Below, piece by piece: positions 18,970 to 30,073 of a DNA stretch of 64,000 bases. Every line of letters starts with the position of its first letter. Position 1 is the stretch's first letter. The DNA comes from Pseudoponticoccus marisrubri (lineage in GTDB: Bacteria > Pseudomonadota > Alphaproteobacteria > Rhodobacterales > Rhodobacteraceae). The notes below the pieces were generated by a model. The model was not told where the DNA came from, made no database searches, and was given only the letters and a program-made list of their open reading frames with translations. The stretch is from NCBI RefSeq assembly GCF_001482405.1, contig NZ_LPXO01000015.1, positions 29,671 to 93,670 of the forward strand. Direction: 5' to 3'. The position numbers were made by a program, and so were the translations under genes.

Positions 18970-19527
18970 ATGCGACAGAGCCTTCTTTCCCGACTGACCC
19001 GTTTCCTGCGCGACGAGGACGGCAATGTCACCGTCGAGACGGTGATCTGGGTGCCGCTGATGATCAGCATCCTCGCGGCCACGTTCAGCCTGTTCGACGC
19101 GTTCCGCTACAAGGCGCTGAACGTCAAGGCGGCCTACACGATCTCGGACGCGCTGTCGCGCGAGACCGACCCGATCGACGGGGCCTACCTGGACGGGATG
19201 GTGGACCTGCTGGCCTTCCTGACCCGCTCGGAAGGGCCCTATTCCCTGCGGGTCACGCTGGTGCGCTATGACGGCGACAACAGCCGGTACAGGGTGGAGT
19301 GGTCGCAATCGCGCGGCACCTTCGAGACGCTCGAGAATGCCGACCTGGCCGATATCGAGACCAAGCTGCCCAACATGCTGGACAACGAGCGCGTCATCGT
19401 GGTCGAGACCGCCACGCAATACGTGCCGCCCTTCGAGGTGCCGGGGCTGAACACGGCCGGGCTGTTCTACAATTTCGGCTTCACCCGTCCGCGCTTTGCG
19501 CCCAAGATCGTCTGGAGCGACGGCTGA
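18970..19527 (+). CDS. TadE-like pilus assembly protein (module 2, distal)
   Basis: The protein has 185 residues: basic N-terminus, DEDGNVTVETVIWVPLM and a single membrane helix, then a periplasmic domain with SRETDPIDGAY and a C-terminus FTRPRFAP. It is clearly the paralogue of the product of 9871-10428, including the same length. It closes the plus-strand four-gene module. Confidence 0.76.
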   Translation: MRQSLLSRLTRFLRDEDGNVTVETVIWVPLMISILAATFSLFDAFRYKALNVKAAYTISDALSRETDPIDGAYLDGMVDLLAFLTRSEGPYSLRVTLVRYDGDNSRYRVEWSQSRGTFETLENADLADIETKLPNMLDNERVIVVETATQYVPPFEVPGLNTAGLFYNFGFTRPRFAPKIVWSDG

Positions 19528-19570
19528 ACCCAGCCGCCGCTTCGGGCCGAAAACGACATCAGGCGTCGTC

Positions 19571-19593
19571 GCCGGGCGTTGATCGCGCCCGGC
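19571..19593 (+). terminator. Hairpin after TadE/TadG module 2
   Basis: Arms GCCGGGCG (19571-19578) and CGCCCGGC (19586-19593) form a perfect 8-bp stem with a 7-nt loop, followed within ten bases by TGTTTC. It lies between the last TadE-like gene and the sarcosine oxidase operon and probably separates the two transcripts. Confidence 0.5.
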
Positions 19594-19632
19594 GCTGCTG
19601 TTTCACTGGCCCGGTGGCAGACGGGGCAGGGC

Positions 19633-20886
19633 ATGCGGTTTTCAGGATGGCGGATCGTCAGGGAGGGGCTGACCGGGAACCGGGGCTGGCGGCCGCACTG
19701 GCGCACGCCGGACCCCAAGCCCGAATATGACATCGTCATCATCGGCGGCGGCGGGCACGGGCTGGCCACGGCCTTCTACCTGGCCAAGGAGCACGGGCTG
19801 CTCAATGTCGCGGTGCTCGAGAAGGGCTATCTTGGCGGCGGCAATGTCGGGCGCAACACCACGATCGTGCGCGCCAATTACAACCTGCCGGGCAATTCCG
19901 AGTTCTACTCGCATTCCCTGAAACTCTGGGAGGGGATGGAGCAGGAGCTGAACTTCAATACCATGATGAGTCAGCGCGGCGTGCTGAACCTGTTCCATTC
20001 CGACGGACAGCGCGACTACGCGGCGCGGCGCGGCAATTCCATGCGCCTGCAGGGCGATGATGCCGAGCTGCTCGACCGCGAGCAGGTGCGCGCGATGGTG
20101 CCCTATCTCGATTTCGACACGGCGCGCTTCCCGATCTATGGCGGGCTGTTCCACGCCCGCGGCGGCACTGCGCGGCATGACGCGGTGGCTTGGGGCTATG
20201 CCCGGGGCGCGGATGCGCGCGGCGTCGACCTGATCCAGAACTGCGAGGTGACCGGCATCGACATCGCGGGCGGCCGGGTGCAGGGCGTGCAGACCACGCG
20301 CGGCGCGATCCGGGCCAGGAAGGTGGGCATCGTCGTGGCCGGACGCTCCAGCCAGGTTGCGGCGCTCGCAGGGATGCGCCTGCCGATCGAAAGCCACGTG
20401 CTCCAGGCCTTCGTGACCGAGGGGCTGAAGCCCTGCATCGATCACGTGGTCACCTTCGGGATGGGGCATTTCTACATCAGCCAGTCCGACAAGGGCGGGC
20501 TGGTCTTCGGCGGCGACCTCGATTTCTACGCCTCCTACGCGGCGCGCGGCAACCTGCCCATGGCCGAACACGTGATGGAGGCGGCCATGACGCTGATGCC
20601 GATGATCGGCAAGGCGCGGGTGCTGCGCAGCTGGGGCGGGATCATGGACATGTCGCCGGACGGCTCTCCGATCATCGACCGCACCGGGATCGAGGGGCTC
20701 TACCTGAATTGCGGCTGGTGCTATGGCGGGTTCAAGGCGGTGCCGGGCTCGGGCTTTTCCTTCGCCCACCTGATCGCCACCGACCGCCCCCACGCGCCTG
20801 CCGCGCGGTTCCGGCTGGATCGCTTCGCCACCGGGCGCGGGCTGATGGACGAGGAGGGCACCGGTGCGCAGCACAACCTGCACTGA
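19633..20886 (+). CDS. soxB: Sarcosine oxidase subunit beta
   Basis: This is the FAD-containing catalytic subunit of heterotetrameric sarcosine oxidase, which converts sarcosine, O2 and tetrahydrofolate to glycine, H2O2 and methylene-tetrahydrofolate. The 417 residues match the family. It has a dinucleotide-binding GGGGHG (residues 38-43), NVGRNTTIVRANY, and GLFHARGGTARHDAVAW (172-187), the region where a His carries the covalent flavin in known members. The ATG at 19633 was preferred over an upstream frame start at 19579. It heads the soxBDAG operon. The symbol is unrelated to sulfur-oxidation soxB at 47640. Confidence 0.92.
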   Translation: MRFSGWRIVREGLTGNRGWRPHWRTPDPKPEYDIVIIGGGGHGLATAFYLAKEHGLLNVAVLEKGYLGGGNVGRNTTIVRANYNLPGNSEFYSHSLKLWEGMEQELNFNTMMSQRGVLNLFHSDGQRDYAARRGNSMRLQGDDAELLDREQVRAMVPYLDFDTARFPIYGGLFHARGGTARHDAVAWGYARGADARGVDLIQNCEVTGIDIAGGRVQGVQTTRGAIRARKVGIVVAGRSSQVAALAGMRLPIESHVLQAFVTEGLKPCIDHVVTFGMGHFYISQSDKGGLVFGGDLDFYASYAARGNLPMAEHVMEAAMTLMPMIGKARVLRSWGGIMDMSPDGSPIIDRTGIEGLYLNCGWCYGGFKAVPGSGFSFAHLIATDRPHAPAARFRLDRFATGRGLMDEEGTGAQHNLH

Positions 20887-20910
20887 GCGCGCCGGCGAGG
20901 GGGCGGATGT

Positions 20911-20932
20911 GAGTATTTTCAAAGAGAAGAAG
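20911..20932. repeat. Degenerate piece of the extragenic repeat, reverse orientation
   Basis: GAGTATTTTCAAAGAGAAG here resembles the reverse complement of the ACTC-flanked AT-rich part of the 76-bp repeats at 7449 and 7603, but without their GC hairpin. It lies in the 99-bp gap between sarcosine oxidase beta and delta genes. The resemblance is partial. Confidence 0.35.
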
Positions 20933-20985
20933 CTGCAGCGCGCGCCCCGGCCTCTGGTGCGTTCTGGGGACGGGGAGGGGGTCGG

Positions 20986-21252
20986 ATGCGCCTGAGCTGT
21001 CCGCTGTGCGGCGAGCGCGACCGCCGCGAGTTCACCTACCAGGGCGCGGCGGCGATGGTGGACCGGCCGGCCCCCGGCGCCACGACCGAGCAGTGGTCGG
21101 ACTGGCTGCACCTGCGCGACAACCCCGCCGGGCGCACGCGTGACCTGTGGTATCACGAGGCCGGTTGCGGGGCCTGGCTGGTGGTGGAGCGCGACACGGT
21201 CACCCACGAGATCTTCGGCACCGCGCTGGTCGGAGGCGATCATGCGGATTGA
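20986..21252 (+). CDS. soxD: Sarcosine oxidase subunit delta
   Basis: The 88-residue protein has the delta-subunit pattern: CPLCGERDRREF at the N-terminus and YHEAGCGAWLVVERDT further on, supplying Cys and His residues that bind zinc in the structurally known enzyme. Delta is a small structural subunit. GGGGAGGGGG precedes the ATG. Its last codons overlap the start of the alpha gene by 11 bp. Confidence 0.93.
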   Translation: MRLSCPLCGERDRREFTYQGAAAMVDRPAPGATTEQWSDWLHLRDNPAGRTRDLWYHEAGCGAWLVVERDTVTHEIFGTALVGGDHAD

Positions 21253-24178
21253 CGGGATGGGCCGCGTGGACCGGGCGCGGGTGCTGGGTTTCACCTTCGA
21301 CGGGCGACGCTACCAGGGGTTTGCCGGCGACACGCTGGCCTCGGCGCTGCTGGGGGCGGGGGTGCGGCTGATGGGCCGCAGCTTCAAGTATCACCGGCCG
21401 CGCGGGCCGCTGACCGCCGGCTCGGCCGAGCCCAACGCGTTGGTCACGGTGGGTCGGGGCGCGCGGGCCGAGCCCAATACCCGGGCCACGATGCAGGAGC
21501 TGTACAACGGGCTGGCCTCGGTCAGCCAGAACCGCTGGCCCTCGCTGGCGCTGGACCTGCTGTCGGTGAACGACCTTGCCGCGCCGTTCCTTGGCGCGGG
21601 GTTCTACTACAAGACCTTCATGTGGCCGAAAGCATTCTGGGAGAAGGTCTATGAGCCCGTGATCCGGCGCGCGGCCGGGCTGGGGGCCCTGTCGGGGCAG
21701 CCGAATCCAGACCGTTACGAGAAGGCCTTTGCCTTCTGCGACGTGCTGGTGATCGGTGCGGGGCCGGCGGGGCTGATGGCGGCGCTGGCGGCGGGGCAGG
21801 CGGGTGCGCAGGTGATCCTGTGCGACGAGGACGCCGCGCCAGGCGGCCGCCTGCTGGCCGAGGCCGAGGCGGTGGACGGCCGGCCGGGCGCCGATTGGAC
21901 CGCGGCGCAGTGGGAGGCGCTGCGGGCCATGGAGAACGTGCGCCTGATGCCGCGCACCACCGTGACGGGCGCCTATGACCAGGGCAGTTATGGCGCGCAT
22001 GAGCGGGTGGCGCAGCACCTGGCCGATCCCGGTGCGGCGCCGGTCGAGTGTTTCTGGCGCATCGCGGCGCAGCGCGCGGTGCTGTGTTCGGGGGCGCTGG
22101 AGCGGCCCATCGCCTTTCGCGACAATGACCGGCCGGGGGTGATGCTGGCGGGCGCGCTGCGCGGCTATGCCCATCGCTGGGGCGTGGCCCCGGGTCGGCG
22201 CGTGGCGGTCTTCGGCAACAATGATGACGCGCATCGCACGGCGCGCGACCTGGCCGCTGCCGGGTTGGAGGTGGTGGCGCTGGTCGACAGCCGCCATGAT
22301 GCCGAGAACCGCGCAGGCGACGTGCCCTTCTTTCCCGGCCACGTGGTGAGCCGCGCGCATGGGCGGCGCGGGCTCTCGGCCATCGAGATCCGCGGCGCGG
22401 ATGGGCGCCGGCAGCGGGTCGCGGTGGAGGCGCTGGGCGTGTCGGGCGGCTGGAACCCGGCCCTGCACCTGACCTGTCACCTGGGCGCGCGACCCGTCTG
22501 GTCCGAGACGCTGGCCGCCTTCCTGCCGCGTGCCGATGCGGTGCCTGGGCTGCGCCCGGCCGGCGCGGTGGCGGGGGCCCTATCGACCACGTCCTGCCTG
22601 CGGGACGGCGCCGAGGCCGGGCGGGCAGCGGCGGCCGATCTGGGCTTTGCGGCGGTGCTGCCCGCGATCCCAGAGGCGGAGGATGCGCCCGGCCGCCTGC
22701 GGCGGCTCTGGGCGGTGCCGGGCCGTGGGCGGGCCTGGCTGGATTTCCAGAACGACGTGACGGTGAAAGACGTGAAACAGGCCGCGGCCGAGAACTATGC
22801 CTCGGTCGAGCACATGAAGCGCTACACCACGCAAGGCATGGCCACCGACCAGGGCAAGAGCTCGAATATCGGGGCGCTGGCGATCCTGGCCGATGCCACC
22901 GGGCGCGACATCCCGCAGACCGGCACCACCACCTTTCGCCCGCCCTACAGCCCCGTGCCGATCGCGGCCATGGGGGCCGGGGCGCAGGGGCAGGGCTTTG
23001 CCCCGGTGCGCGAGACGACCTCGCATGCGCAAAGCGTGGCGATGGGCGCGCCGATGGTGGAGGCCGGGCTCTGGTACCGGCCCTCCTACTTTCCACGCGC
23101 GGGCGAGACCACGTGGCGCGCCGCCTGCGACCGCGAGGTCGCCATGGTGCGCGGGGCGGTGGGCATCTGCGATGTCTCGACGCTGGGCAAGATCGAGCTG
23201 GTCGGCCCGGATGTGGGCGCCTTCCTCGATGTCGTCTACACCAACCGCTTCTCGACGCTGAAGCCGGGGCGCGTGCGCTACGGGCTGATGCTGCGCGAGG
23301 ACGGGCACGTGATGGATGACGGCACCACGGCGCGGCTGGAGGCCGATCGCTGGGTGATGACCACGACCACCGCCGCGGCGGGGCAGGTGATGCGGCATCT
23401 CGACTGGGTGCAGCAGGCCTGGGCGCCGGGCATGGATCTGCGCTTTGTCTCGGTCACCGAGCGCTGGGCACAGTTCGCCGTGGCCGGGCCGCGGTCGCGC
23501 GAGCTGTTGAACGGACTGCTGGACGCGCCCATCGACGATGCGGGCTTTCCCTTCATGGCCTGTGGGCCGGTCTCGGTCGGCGGGGTGGCGGGGCGGCTGT
23601 TCCGGATCTCCTTCTCGGGCGAGCATGCCTACGAGATCGCGGTGCCGGCGCGCTTTGGGGCCAGTCTGTTCGAGGCACTGGTGGCGCGGGCCGAAGCGCT
23701 GGGCGGCGGCGCGTACGGGATGGAGGCGCTGAACGTGCTGCGCATCGAGAAGGGCCATGTCACCCATGCCGAGATCCATGGACGGGTCACGGCCTTCGAT
23801 ATCGGCTTCCAGCGGATGATCTCGCCCGCCAAGGAGTGCATCGGCAAGGCGCTTGCGGCGCGGCCGGGGCTGGTCGAGGAGAGCCGCCCGCAGCTGGTGG
23901 GGCTGCGCCCGCTGGACGGGCAGAGCCCGCTGCCGGCCGGCGCGCATCTCTTTGCCGCCGAGGGTGCGGTGACGCCCGACACCGACTTGGGCTATGTGAC
24001 ATCGACGGGCTATTCGCCGACGCTGGGCCTGCCGCTGGCGCTGGGCTTTCTGGCCAATGGCCGGGCGCGCCATGGCGAGACGGTGCGGCTGATCGACCGG
24101 CTGCGCGGGGCGGAGGTCGCCTGCGAGGTGACCGACCCCGTGGCCGTCGACCCGGACGGAGGGCGCTTGCGTGGTTGA
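21242..24178 (+). CDS. soxA: Sarcosine oxidase subunit alpha
   Basis: A 978-residue multidomain subunit. Residues ~15-95 form a ferredoxin-like domain (FKYHRPRGP, PNALVTVG); a dinucleotide-binding domain begins with VIGAGPAGLMAALAAG (GxGxxG at residues 172-177); the C-terminal ~380 residues resemble the glycine-cleavage T-protein (aminomethyltransferase), which holds tetrahydrofolate and captures the methyl-derived formaldehyde. The start ATG at 21242 lies within the end of soxD, and an upstream open frame to 21140 is not needed. The stop overlaps the GTG of the gamma gene. Confidence 0.93.
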   Translation: MRIDGMGRVDRARVLGFTFDGRRYQGFAGDTLASALLGAGVRLMGRSFKYHRPRGPLTAGSAEPNALVTVGRGARAEPNTRATMQELYNGLASVSQNRWPSLALDLLSVNDLAAPFLGAGFYYKTFMWPKAFWEKVYEPVIRRAAGLGALSGQPNPDRYEKAFAFCDVLVIGAGPAGLMAALAAGQAGAQVILCDEDAAPGGRLLAEAEAVDGRPGADWTAAQWEALRAMENVRLMPRTTVTGAYDQGSYGAHERVAQHLADPGAAPVECFWRIAAQRAVLCSGALERPIAFRDNDRPGVMLAGALRGYAHRWGVAPGRRVAVFGNNDDAHRTARDLAAAGLEVVALVDSRHDAENRAGDVPFFPGHVVSRAHGRRGLSAIEIRGADGRRQRVAVEALGVSGGWNPALHLTCHLGARPVWSETLAAFLPRADAVPGLRPAGAVAGALSTTSCLRDGAEAGRAAAADLGFAAVLPAIPEAEDAPGRLRRLWAVPGRGRAWLDFQNDVTVKDVKQAAAENYASVEHMKRYTTQGMATDQGKSSNIGALAILADATGRDIPQTGTTTFRPPYSPVPIAAMGAGAQGQGFAPVRETTSHAQSVAMGAPMVEAGLWYRPSYFPRAGETTWRAACDREVAMVRGAVGICDVSTLGKIELVGPDVGAFLDVVYTNRFSTLKPGRVRYGLMLREDGHVMDDGTTARLEADRWVMTTTTAAAGQVMRHLDWVQQAWAPGMDLRFVSVTERWAQFAVAGPRSRELLNGLLDAPIDDAGFPFMACGPVSVGGVAGRLFRISFSGEHAYEIAVPARFGASLFEALVARAEALGGGAYGMEALNVLRIEKGHVTHAEIHGRVTAFDIGFQRMISPAKECIGKALAARPGLVEESRPQLVGLRPLDGQSPLPAGAHLFAAEGAVTPDTDLGYVTSTGYSPTLGLPLALGFLANGRARHGETVRLIDRLRGAEVACEVTDPVAVDPDGGRLRG

Positions 24179-24722
24179 ACTGACGGCACAGACCCCGTGG
24201 GCGGCGCTGCTGCCCGTCACTGCCGGGGCGACGGGGCTGAGTGCCTGGGATCCCGGCCCGATGACCGCGCTGATGCCCTATCGCGGGCGGAGGGCGGCGC
24301 TGTCCGAGGCGATGCAGGCGGCGCATGGGCTGGGTTTCCCGGACCCGGGCGAGGTGACCGCAGCGCCGCCGCTGCGCTGCCTCTGGACCGGGCGCGGCCA
24401 GGCCTTTCTGATGGGCGGCCCCGCCGATCCGGGCCTGTCGGCGCAGGCCGCGCTGGTGGACCAGAGCGATGGCTGGGTCGCGCTGCGGCTGGAGGGGGAG
24501 ACCGCCCCGGAGGTGCTGGCCCGGCTGGTGCCGGTGGATTTGCGCCCGGCGGCCCTGCCCGAGGGGCGGACCCTGCGCACGCTGTGCGGGCACATGACGG
24601 TGTCGATCACGCGCGCGCCCGAGGGGCTGGAGATCCTGGCCTTCCGGTCGATGGCGGGCACGCTTGTGCATGAAATCGCCGACGCGATGCGTCTGGTTGC
24701 CGGGCGGGCGGTGCTCGGCTAG
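24171..24722 (+). CDS. soxG: Sarcosine oxidase subunit gamma
   Basis: The 183-residue protein starts with a GTG that overlaps the alpha stop codon by eight bases. Sequence landmarks such as GWVALRLEGETAPEVLARLVPVDL and HMTVSITRAPEGLEILAFRSMAGTLVHEI fit the gamma subunit, which is related to part of the T-protein fold. It completes the canonical beta-delta-alpha-gamma order. No glyA, folD or purU gene follows, unlike many sarcosine oxidase operons. Confidence 0.9.
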   Translation: MVELTAQTPWAALLPVTAGATGLSAWDPGPMTALMPYRGRRAALSEAMQAAHGLGFPDPGEVTAAPPLRCLWTGRGQAFLMGGPADPGLSAQAALVDQSDGWVALRLEGETAPEVLARLVPVDLRPAALPEGRTLRTLCGHMTVSITRAPEGLEILAFRSMAGTLVHEIADAMRLVAGRAVLG

Positions 24723-24768
24723 GTCCTGCCCCAGCCTGATATGTTCTCGGTTTGCCGGAGATTGCCCC

Positions 24769-25053
24769 ATGCGCCTGCCCGTTCTGCCCGCCCTCCTGTC
24801 GGCCTGCCTGCTGCCGTTGGCCCATCCCGCCGCCGCGCAGGCGCCGGATTGCGCCGCGCAGGCCGAGATCGTGATGCAGGCGGTCACCGCCCGCGCCGAG
24901 GGGCGGCCCAAATCCGAGGCGGTGGCGGGGCTGAGCGCGGCGTTGGATGCCGAGGCGGCGTCCATGCTGTCGGACTGGATCTGGACCCTGCCCGAGGACC
25001 AGTTGACATCGGCCGTGGGCGAGGCCTGGCAGACGCAATGCGAGGCGCTCTGA
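24769..25053 (+). CDS. Small secreted protein of unknown function
   Basis: The 94-residue product begins with a clear signal peptide (MRLPVLPALLSACLLPLAHPAAAQA, cleavage likely after an AxA). The mature part of about 70 residues has two cysteines, near residues 28 and 91, that could form a disulfide. I do not recognise a family. CCGGAG before the ATG is a reasonable ribosome binding site. It lies between the sarcosine oxidase operon and dnaG. Confidence 0.65.
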   Translation: MRLPVLPALLSACLLPLAHPAAAQAPDCAAQAEIVMQAVTARAEGRPKSEAVAGLSAALDAEAASMLSDWIWTLPEDQLTSAVGEAWQTQCEAL

Positions 25054-25224
25054 GCAGGGCGCTGCCAGACGGAGCGCGCTGACGCGCGCGCTGCCTCTCT
25101 CGTCCTTGGCTTGCGGCCGCGTCCTCGGGCCGCCGGTGGCACCCGCGCGCCCGGCACGGGGATCTTCGCGGGCGTGGCGATCTTGGGACTTGGATTCGGC
25201 GGCCGGAACGCCGATATTCCGGCC

Positions 25225-27186
25225 ATGAGCCTTCCCCCCGGTTTTCTCGATGAATTGCGCACCCGCGTGACCCTGTCCGACGTGGTCGGGCGCAAGGTGC
25301 TGTGGGACAACCGCAAGTCCACGCCGGGCAAGGGCGATTACTGGGCGCCGTGCCCGTTCCACCACGAGAAGACCGCCTCCTTCCACGTCGATGACCGCAA
25401 GGGGTTCTACTATTGCTTCGGCTGCCAGGCGAAGGGGGATGCGATCTCCTTCGTGCGCGAGAGCGAGAACCTGGGCTTCATGGAGGCGATCGAGATCCTG
25501 GCCGCCGAGGCGGGCATGGAGATCCCGGCCCGCGACCCCAAGGCGCAGGAAAAGGCCGACCGGCACACGCAGCTGCGCGAGGTGCTGGAACAGGCGGTGC
25601 AGTTCTTCCGGCTGCAACTGAAGACCGCGGCGGCGGGCGAGGCGCGCGCCTATCTCACAAAGCGCGGGCTGGACGCGGCAACGCAGGAGCGCTTCGAGAT
25701 CGGTTTCGCCCCGCCGGGCTGGGAAGGGCTGCGCGAGGCGTTGGCCGCCAAGGGTGTGCCACCCGAGCTGATGCTGGAGGCCGGGCTGGTCAAGGCCTCG
25801 GACAAGGGGCGGGCGCCCTATGACGTGTTCCGCAACCGCATCATGTTCCCGATCCGCGACGGGCGCGGCCGCGCCATCGCCTTCGGCGGGCGCGCGATGG
25901 ACCCCAAGGACAATGCGAAATACCTGAACTCGCCCGAGACGCCGGTCTTCGACAAGTCGCGCACGCTCTACAACCTGCGCGAGGCGCGCGCGGCCAGCGG
26001 CCGGGGGCAGACGCTGATCGTGGCCGAGGGCTACATGGACGTGATCGCGCTGTCCGAGGCCGGCTTCCAGGCCGCTGTGGCGCCGCTGGGCACGGCGGTG
26101 ACCGACCGCCACCTGCAGCAGCTGTGGCGGATCGCGGATGAGCCGGTGATCGCGCTGGACGGCGATGCGGCGGGGCTACGCGCGGCTTACCGGGTGATCG
26201 ACCGGGCGCTGCCGCTGCTGGAGGCGGGCAAGGGGCTGCGCTTTGCCATCATGCCCGAGGGCAAGGACCCCGACGAGCTGATCCGCGCCAAGGGCCCCGA
26301 GGCGGTGGGCGAGGTGCTGGAGGCGGCGCTGCCCATGGTGCAGCTGCTCTGGCGGCAGGAGACCGAGGGCCGCGTCTTCGACAGCCCCGAGCGCAAGGCC
26401 GCGCTGGACAAGGCGCTGCGCGCGCGCATCGCGCAGATCCAGGACCCGGGCCTGCGGCGCCATTACGGCGAGGATATCCGCGAACTGCGCTACCAGCTGT
26501 TCCGGGCCCGGCGCGCGCCGCGCCCCATGCCGCAGGGCGGCGGCTTTGCCGGGCGGCGCCCGGACTGGCGCGCGCCGCTGCCCGCGACCGAGACGACCAA
26601 GGCCTCGCTGCTGGTCTCGGCGGGCGAGGCGGTCGAGACGCGGCTTCGCGAGGCGGTCATCCTGGCGGCGATCCTGTCGGCGCCCGAGGTGGCCGAGGAA
26701 TTCGAGGTCGAGCTGGACCGGATGGATTGTGCCGAGCCCGATCATGCCCGGCTGCGCGACGCGATCCTGTCGGCGATCGGCCGTGAGGAGACGATGCGCG
26801 AGGCCGCCGAGGCCGCGATCGGTGCGCAGGCGCTTGAAACATTGCTCTCGGCACGCCATGTGGCAATCGTGCCATGCGTGCGCGCCCCCGGCCAGGCGGG
26901 GTTGTCGCGGATGACGGTGGCCGAGGAACTGGCCAAGCTTCAGGCCGAGCGCGGCTGGCAGGCGGAGTTGAGCGAGGCCGAGGCCGATTTCGACACGCTG
27001 TCAGACGAGACGCTGACCTGGCGCGTGGCCGAAGCCGCACGCGAGCGCGCCCGCGCCGGGCGGCGCAAGGACGAGGACGATGCCGATTACGAGATCGGGC
27101 CGAACGGGGCCCAGATGGACCGGCAGGAACGCAGCGCATTCGATTCGCTGCTGTCCGGGATTCGCTTCGACAAGGGGCGTGGGTGA
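25225..27186 (+). CDS. dnaG: DNA primase
   Basis: Primase makes RNA primers for replication. The 653-residue protein starts MSLPPGFLDELRTRVTLSDVVG and has the zinc-binding domain with Cys43, His46, Cys64 and Cys67 (CPFHHEKTASF, YYCFGC). The Toprim catalytic core includes VAEGYMDVIAL and LDGDAAG. The C-terminal third is the less conserved helicase-binding region. The start at 25225 was chosen over a longer frame from 25111, whose extra 38 residues are unlike primases. It precedes rpoD, a widespread arrangement; rpsU is absent here. Confidence 0.95.
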   Translation: MSLPPGFLDELRTRVTLSDVVGRKVLWDNRKSTPGKGDYWAPCPFHHEKTASFHVDDRKGFYYCFGCQAKGDAISFVRESENLGFMEAIEILAAEAGMEIPARDPKAQEKADRHTQLREVLEQAVQFFRLQLKTAAAGEARAYLTKRGLDAATQERFEIGFAPPGWEGLREALAAKGVPPELMLEAGLVKASDKGRAPYDVFRNRIMFPIRDGRGRAIAFGGRAMDPKDNAKYLNSPETPVFDKSRTLYNLREARAASGRGQTLIVAEGYMDVIALSEAGFQAAVAPLGTAVTDRHLQQLWRIADEPVIALDGDAAGLRAAYRVIDRALPLLEAGKGLRFAIMPEGKDPDELIRAKGPEAVGEVLEAALPMVQLLWRQETEGRVFDSPERKAALDKALRARIAQIQDPGLRRHYGEDIRELRYQLFRARRAPRPMPQGGGFAGRRPDWRAPLPATETTKASLLVSAGEAVETRLREAVILAAILSAPEVAEEFEVELDRMDCAEPDHARLRDAILSAIGREETMREAAEAAIGAQALETLLSARHVAIVPCVRAPGQAGLSRMTVAEELAKLQAERGWQAELSEAEADFDTLSDETLTWRVAEAARERARAGRRKDEDDADYEIGPNGAQMDRQERSAFDSLLSGIRFDKGRG

Positions 27187-27227
27187 ACCGGGTTTGAGGA
27201 AACCTTGAGGAATTTGTGCTGGATGGG

Positions 27228-27242
27228 TGTGCGAATCGCACA
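27228..27242. promoter_or_regulatory. Palindrome TGTGCG-AAT-CGCACA upstream of rpoD
   Basis: A perfect 6-bp inverted repeat with a three-base spacer lies 58 bp before the rpoD start codon in the 114-bp dnaG-rpoD gap. Its size and symmetry suit a dimeric regulator, though a weak RNA hairpin is possible too. No binding protein can be named. Confidence 0.4.
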
Positions 27243-27300
27243 GGTGCGCTATTGATTCGGACCATCGAATCGCCCGCCATCCCCCGATCAGGAGAGCCGC

Positions 27301-29301
<2,001 letters not shown>

Positions 29302-29313
29302 GGAGACAGATCC

Positions 29314-29592
29314 ATGTCCTTGCTTTCACGCCTGTTCGGCGGGGGCGGCGGCGGTGGCACACCGGCGCCCGAGCCCGTCGAATACGAGGGGTTCCGCATC
29401 TATCCCGAGCCGGTGTCGGAAGGTGGCCAGTACCGGATCGGCGCGCGGATCGAGGCCGAGATCGACGGTACGCTGAAGGAGCACCGCCTGATCCGCGCCG
29501 ACATGCTGCGGGACCGCGAAGAGGCCGAGACCGCCTCGGTCAACAAGGCCAAGCAGATGATCGACCAAATGGGCGCGCGCCTGTTCGATTGA
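29314..29592 (+). CDS. HlyU-family protein
   Basis: A 92-residue protein with a glycine-rich segment (LFGGGGGGG) after the start and the family core [20 protein letters not shown]. Pfam names this family after HlyU, but it is distinct from the ArsR-type regulator HlyU of Vibrio and its function is not established. It lies 12 bp after rpoD, so it is probably on the same transcript. GGGAGACAG serves as ribosome binding site. Confidence 0.8.
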   Translation: MSLLSRLFGGGGGGGTPAPEPVEYEGFRIYPEPVSEGGQYRIGARIEAEIDGTLKEHRLIRADMLRDREEAETASVNKAKQMIDQMGARLFD

Positions 29593-29617
29593 GGCCGGGC
29601 CTCCGGGCGCCCCGAGC

Positions 29618-29635
29618 GCGGCGCCTGCGCGCCGC
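29618..29635 (+). terminator. GC hairpin after the HlyU-family gene
   Basis: GCGGCGC (29618-29624) pairs with GCGCCGC (29629-29635) around a CTGC loop, 25 bp after the stop codon. No T-run follows, so it may be only a 3'-end stabilising hairpin. Confidence 0.35.
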
Positions 29636-29732
29636 ACCGGCCCACCCTCCAGCCGCGGCCCGGCGAATCGGCCTGCAGTGATTCGGAACCCTTTTTCCTC
29701 TTGCGCGTTGTCTTGCCGAGAGGATGAGGATC

Positions 29733-29993
29733 ATGAAAAAGCTGCTTGCCTATACCACTGCCTTCTTCTGCGCCGCTGCCGGGGCGCTGGCTGCTACCGA
29801 TGCGCTGATGCCGGCGGAGCCCGAAGTGATCGAGATCGAGGTCGCCCCCCACGAGTTGCAGGAGTGCCGGGACACGCTGGCGCAGGTGGCGCAGCGGCCG
29901 GCCGTGTCAGACAGCGGCACGCCGCTGCTTTTCGACTGGACCACCGAGGATCTGCCCGGGGTTGTCTGCGTGGCAAGCGATACGGCGGCGTGA
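29733..29993 (+). CDS. Small secreted protein of unknown function
   Basis: The 86-residue product starts MKKLLAYTTAFFCAAAGALA, a typical signal peptide. The mature part is short and acidic with two cysteines (ECRDTL and VVCVAS), possibly joined by a disulfide. An ATG nine bases earlier (29724) is in frame, but the GAGGATGAGG stretch sits better for 29733. I do not recognise a family. Confidence 0.6.
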   Translation: MKKLLAYTTAFFCAAAGALAATDALMPAEPEVIEIEVAPHELQECRDTLAQVAQRPAVSDSGTPLLFDWTTEDLPGVVCVASDTAA

Positions 29994-30073
29994 CGGGGCC
30001 TCGGGTCTCGTGTTTTGCCGCCCCGTCCGTCATATGATGACATGAGGGGCGGAAGAACAGGGCAGGGCGCGTC

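Noticed and set aside
19633..24722. Reading the soxBDAG genes here as part of the sulfur-oxidation system
   Set aside because: Sequence motifs show sarcosine oxidase subunits; the shared symbol is a naming coincidence with soxA, soxB and soxD at 46-52 kb.
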